This document shows, in pieces, positions 61,131 to 64,000 of a stretch of 64,000 nt of DNA. A model generated the notes under the pieces. The model had not been told where the DNA came from and did not search any database. It was given only the letters and a program-made list of their open reading frames with translations. Position 1 is the stretch's first letter; the number at the start of each line of letters is the position of its first letter. Origin of the DNA: Liolophura sinensis (taxonomy: Eukaryota; Mollusca; Polyplacophora; Chitonida; Chitonidae); NCBI RefSeq assembly GCF_032854445.1, contig NC_088303.1:14081501-14145500 (forward strand). The letters are read 5' to 3'. A program made the translations under genes and the position numbers.

Positions 61131-62060
61131 TACAGACATGTGCTACATAAATGGATAAACAACAACATGGTGAAGTTCTAGGACTGATCGTGTGCAATAT
61201 CCCTGTTTATACACACAGATTTTGGTTACACCAAATAGAGTGCTTTTTTTTTAAATAGAACTATAGGTTAAGACCAAAATACATTTGAATTCACCACACA
61301 AAACGATTCCTAATTGTATAACATTCTTGGCAACCTGCCAGGTATCTTCTTTGCTTTATTTGGTATTATCTATGGAACAGAATTCTGTCTTAGCAGTGTA
61401 ATACATAGGTATATAATCAATTAGACGTGTGTCATTAGCAATGGTTTGACACATTCTATGAATACCTAAAATATATAGGCCTATCTTACAGCATAAAAGA
61501 GGGTTAGTGTTATTGGCCAGAGCCAATAGTGAAGAAAAAAAAACATTCCTTCTTGCTCAAAAGAGACGTTTTCAGGTGTTTTATAATCCGAAAGTATTAT
61601 ATAATTGGACTTTGATTGAAGTCATTAAAGTGACCACCCAATAGAGCCCCAAAGGCCCATGCTGTATTACCAGGTGTAATTGAATACAGTAGTTTGCCCA
61701 TCCCTCAGGGCCCTCTTGCTGGTATATGCCAGAAGGGATGCCTTTGATCTCTAGTAACTACTGACATACCAGGCTTTTCTGTCATCAAACACTGGATGGA
61801 GACCAAACTACCATCAGTTGGGGGCACTCAACCATGAAATGGTAACACCCTACTCTCCAATACACAACAGTTCAGGCTCTGTAATCTAGAGACAAGTCTC
61901 CACTCAGGCAGCAAGCTTCCTCTATTCACAGCTTATCTCCTGGCCAATGATTATCACCTCGCCTCCCATCTATCAATACACCCACAGCAACATTCCAGCT
62001 CTACTCTCTCTGATTGGCTACATCCAACACACCCAAGGCAATCTGAGAAATGACACACAC

Positions 62061-62093
62061 CTTATGTTCAGGAGAACTCCAAGAGTCCTGTAC
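62061..62093 (-). CDS. nkd: Candidate 33-nt micro-exon of nkd
   Basis: On the minus strand GTTACAG precedes 33 open nucleotides (VQDSWSSPEHK) followed by AAG|GTGTGT. Phase 0 would join it in frame to EFECGVQI of the EF-hand exon. The result, a Lys before the acidic-aromatic EFEC segment, resembles the order in vertebrate Nkd (Lys-Phe-Glu-Glu before the Cys). A T-rich stretch precedes the acceptor. The exon is short, so chance is a real alternative. Confidence 0.3.
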
Positions 62094-62340
62094 CTGTAAC
62101 ATATACACTCAGAAAAACAAAAGAACCTGTAAACATTCTTTTGAAAACTGAGATGACCTCACTGCCAGCTGATACTTATAAAAAAACAAAACAACAGAAA
62201 ATGCAAATATTCACTAAAAATTTGAGGTGTCCTCACTGGATCAATCAGTTTAAGTCTTACTAATGCCAGAGTTGAAAGGTTTGCCTTGACCTATTCTTTC
62301 AAAAGCCCATAAATCGGACTATATCCATGTGGAACAAAAG

Positions 62341-62425
62341 TCTTGAGTAGGGCGTCCAATCAAACAAGCCATCATCATGTGACTGAAAAATTGTTAAGTA
62401 TGATGTTAAATCCCAAGCATACAAT
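62341..62425 (+). mobile_element. SINE-like 3' fragments
   Basis: TCTTGAGTAGGGCGTCCAAT, then CAAACAAG, resembles the common SINE tail. The following CATGTGACTGAAAAATTGTT, then AAGTATGATGTTAAATCCCA, looks like the tail of a different molluscan SINE. That second likeness is from memory. Confidence 0.45.
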
Positions 62426-63090
62426 TAAAAAAGCAAGTCTGGAAAGAGAAAGTTAACCATTCAAGCAGATCTAGGTTTTCTCCACACAGTACTGTTATAA
62501 CTAACAGCTCCTCATGCCCTGAAAATACACTGGACAACTCCACTTAAAAGTCCTTAATATGAGCTAAAATTTAAAATTCATGTTAAGCTATTTCTTTCAT
62601 GCTGTATAAAATCTGCACAATTTTTCAGACTTGAAGTAATAATTGGATGTGTACTGAAAGTTTGCTGAGCAATCTTAAACTCAGTCAAAGATTGCGCTAA
62701 TATTTACTTTACCCTTGACATGATAGTGTATCACAAAATAAATTTTTCTAGTAACTACTTCGCGTTACTTCCCATTCTGCCAACAGAACAAACATGCTGA
62801 CACCTCCTGATGCATCACATGAAGCTCTGGGCTTATCCTCGCCTATTTAATAGTCCACTGATCAAACAGGAAATAAATATACACCCCTGCCTTTTGACTC
62901 CTACACTTTAAAACACTCTCTGCCCAAAAAATCCAGCAAGTCTACAAGATATATCCACCAAGGAAGAGAAGAGAGCACTGTATACAGCCACCCTACACCC
63001 CACCCCTACCACCATGTGGATCCAATGGTAGAAGTCATTTTCACCTGACAAATATATTTTCTTTTCCCTGTCAATAGTGTCTGTAACGCT

Positions 63091-63318
63091 GAACTACACA
63101 TATTTACCAGCTAATTGATCATATGTGGTTAGAGTTATTCTGAACTACACATATTTACCAGCTAATATATCATATGTGCTTAGAGTTATTCTGGACTACA
63201 CATATTTACCAGGTAATTGATCCTATGTGGTTAGAGTTATTCTGAACTACACATATTTACCAGGTAATTGATCCTATGTGGTTAGAGTTATTCTGAACTA
63301 CACTTATTTACCAGGTAG
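63091..63318. repeat. 51-bp tandem repeat, about 4.5 copies
   Basis: Units GAACTACACATATTTACCAG, CTAATTGATCATATGTGGTT, AGAGTTATTCT start at 63091, 63142, 63193 and 63244, with a partial unit at 63295. Copies differ at only a few positions. Confidence 0.92.
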
Positions 63319-64000
63319 AGTTCAGCATCCATGCAAATAATATAAAGATCAACTGTAACTTGTCTTTTTAATTAATGCATGGAAAACAAGTAACAATTTT
63401 TTCCTTCAGGAAATGACAAGCTATATACTTATAGTTCATTCCTGCAGTATCTCTGATATGTACTAATGAAGTGATTTTTCAGGGAGCACACCTGTATATT
63501 TAAGCAGAATAAGAAAACAACAGGAAATTGTCAGATCCTTATGTGAAGGTTGTACACAGCTGAGCCAGACTATAAAATTTTGCATTTATGTACCTGCATT
63601 TATCTTAAGTTGACATTTTCCCTAATCACGAACAACAAAATTAGAAGATGAAAAAACATATGTATATTTGTAATAAAAACACCATGGAATCTGAATTCGG
63701 GCAGGCTAGCCCTATATCATTGATATAAAATGCATTCGGGCCCTGTGCCATGTATATTTCCAAAATACTTCAAGGAATAGCTCTCTCAATGTGGTGACCA
63801 GATTACACTCACTAGCTTTTAATGTCCACAGTGGAGGGCAATTTTATATGGACTCATTCAGATTTTATGCTTTGTGGAAGTGAATAAAAGCTGTGAAAGA
63901 GGGATTCCTGTGGAGGGACACAGCTGTGACCAGGTTACATTTCCAATAAAATAGTTCATATTAAATCCTGCAAAAGGTCTTCTTGGCTCCCCCTCCCCCA

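Larger units (their letters stand above)
60283..64000. other. nkd upstream intron(s), largely featureless
   Basis: Should contain intron sequence upstream of the EF-hand exon. It holds a candidate micro-exon (62061-62093), a TACA/TA microsatellite, a SINE-like tail and a 51-bp array. No recognisable Nkd N-terminus was found, so the first exons are probably beyond 64000. Confidence 0.5.

Overview
The window looks like nuclear DNA from a mollusc, possibly a bivalve. Spliced genes have GT/AG introns. The gene content is metazoan: ER cyclophilins and a Naked cuticle homologue. One tRNA-derived SINE family recurs at about twenty sites, with a head ending in GCCTCCGTGGCTCAG and a tail reading CGGCGTAAAACACCAATC followed by (AAAT)n. 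I remember this SINE type from molluscan genomes but could not check it here. Gene density is low, and most of the sequence is intergenic or intronic.

Layout. 1-5068: intergenic, with one SINE. 5069-8047 (+): an intronless 992-codon ORF for a multi-pass membrane protein that I do not recognise. 8048-19200: intergenic, with a dimeric minisatellite (10360-10905), several SINE copies and a fold-back element (16880-17389). 19219-25510 (+): a secretory cyclophilin gene in four exons. A possible alternative first exon and a second fold-back element lie upstream of it, and a minisatellite that has copied the end of its own exon 3 lies in intron 3. 25530-28900: intergenic SINE cluster. 29179-36650 (+): a second cyclophilin gene in tandem, whose first three coding exons have the same lengths and phases. 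36650-48140: intergenic, with SINE fragments, a TA microsatellite and a 22-bp array. 48140-64000 (-): the 3' part of a naked cuticle (nkd) gene. Three certain coding exons and one possible micro-exon are visible; the N-terminal exons lie outside the window or were not recognised.

How the genes relate. The two cyclophilins are a tandem duplicate pair, both predicted to enter the ER and act as prolyl isomerases on secretory proteins. The second has an ER-stress-element-like motif upstream. The nkd product is expected to bind Dishevelled and damp Wnt signalling. The membrane protein, the cyclophilins and nkd show no evident functional link.

The most unusual features are intronic. Cyclophilin A intron 3, cyclophilin B intron 3 and both complete nkd introns each hold a private tandem array. 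In cyclophilin A the array unit includes the last 21 nt of the coding exon plus its 5' splice site, so the intron carries about seven intact-looking decoy donors.
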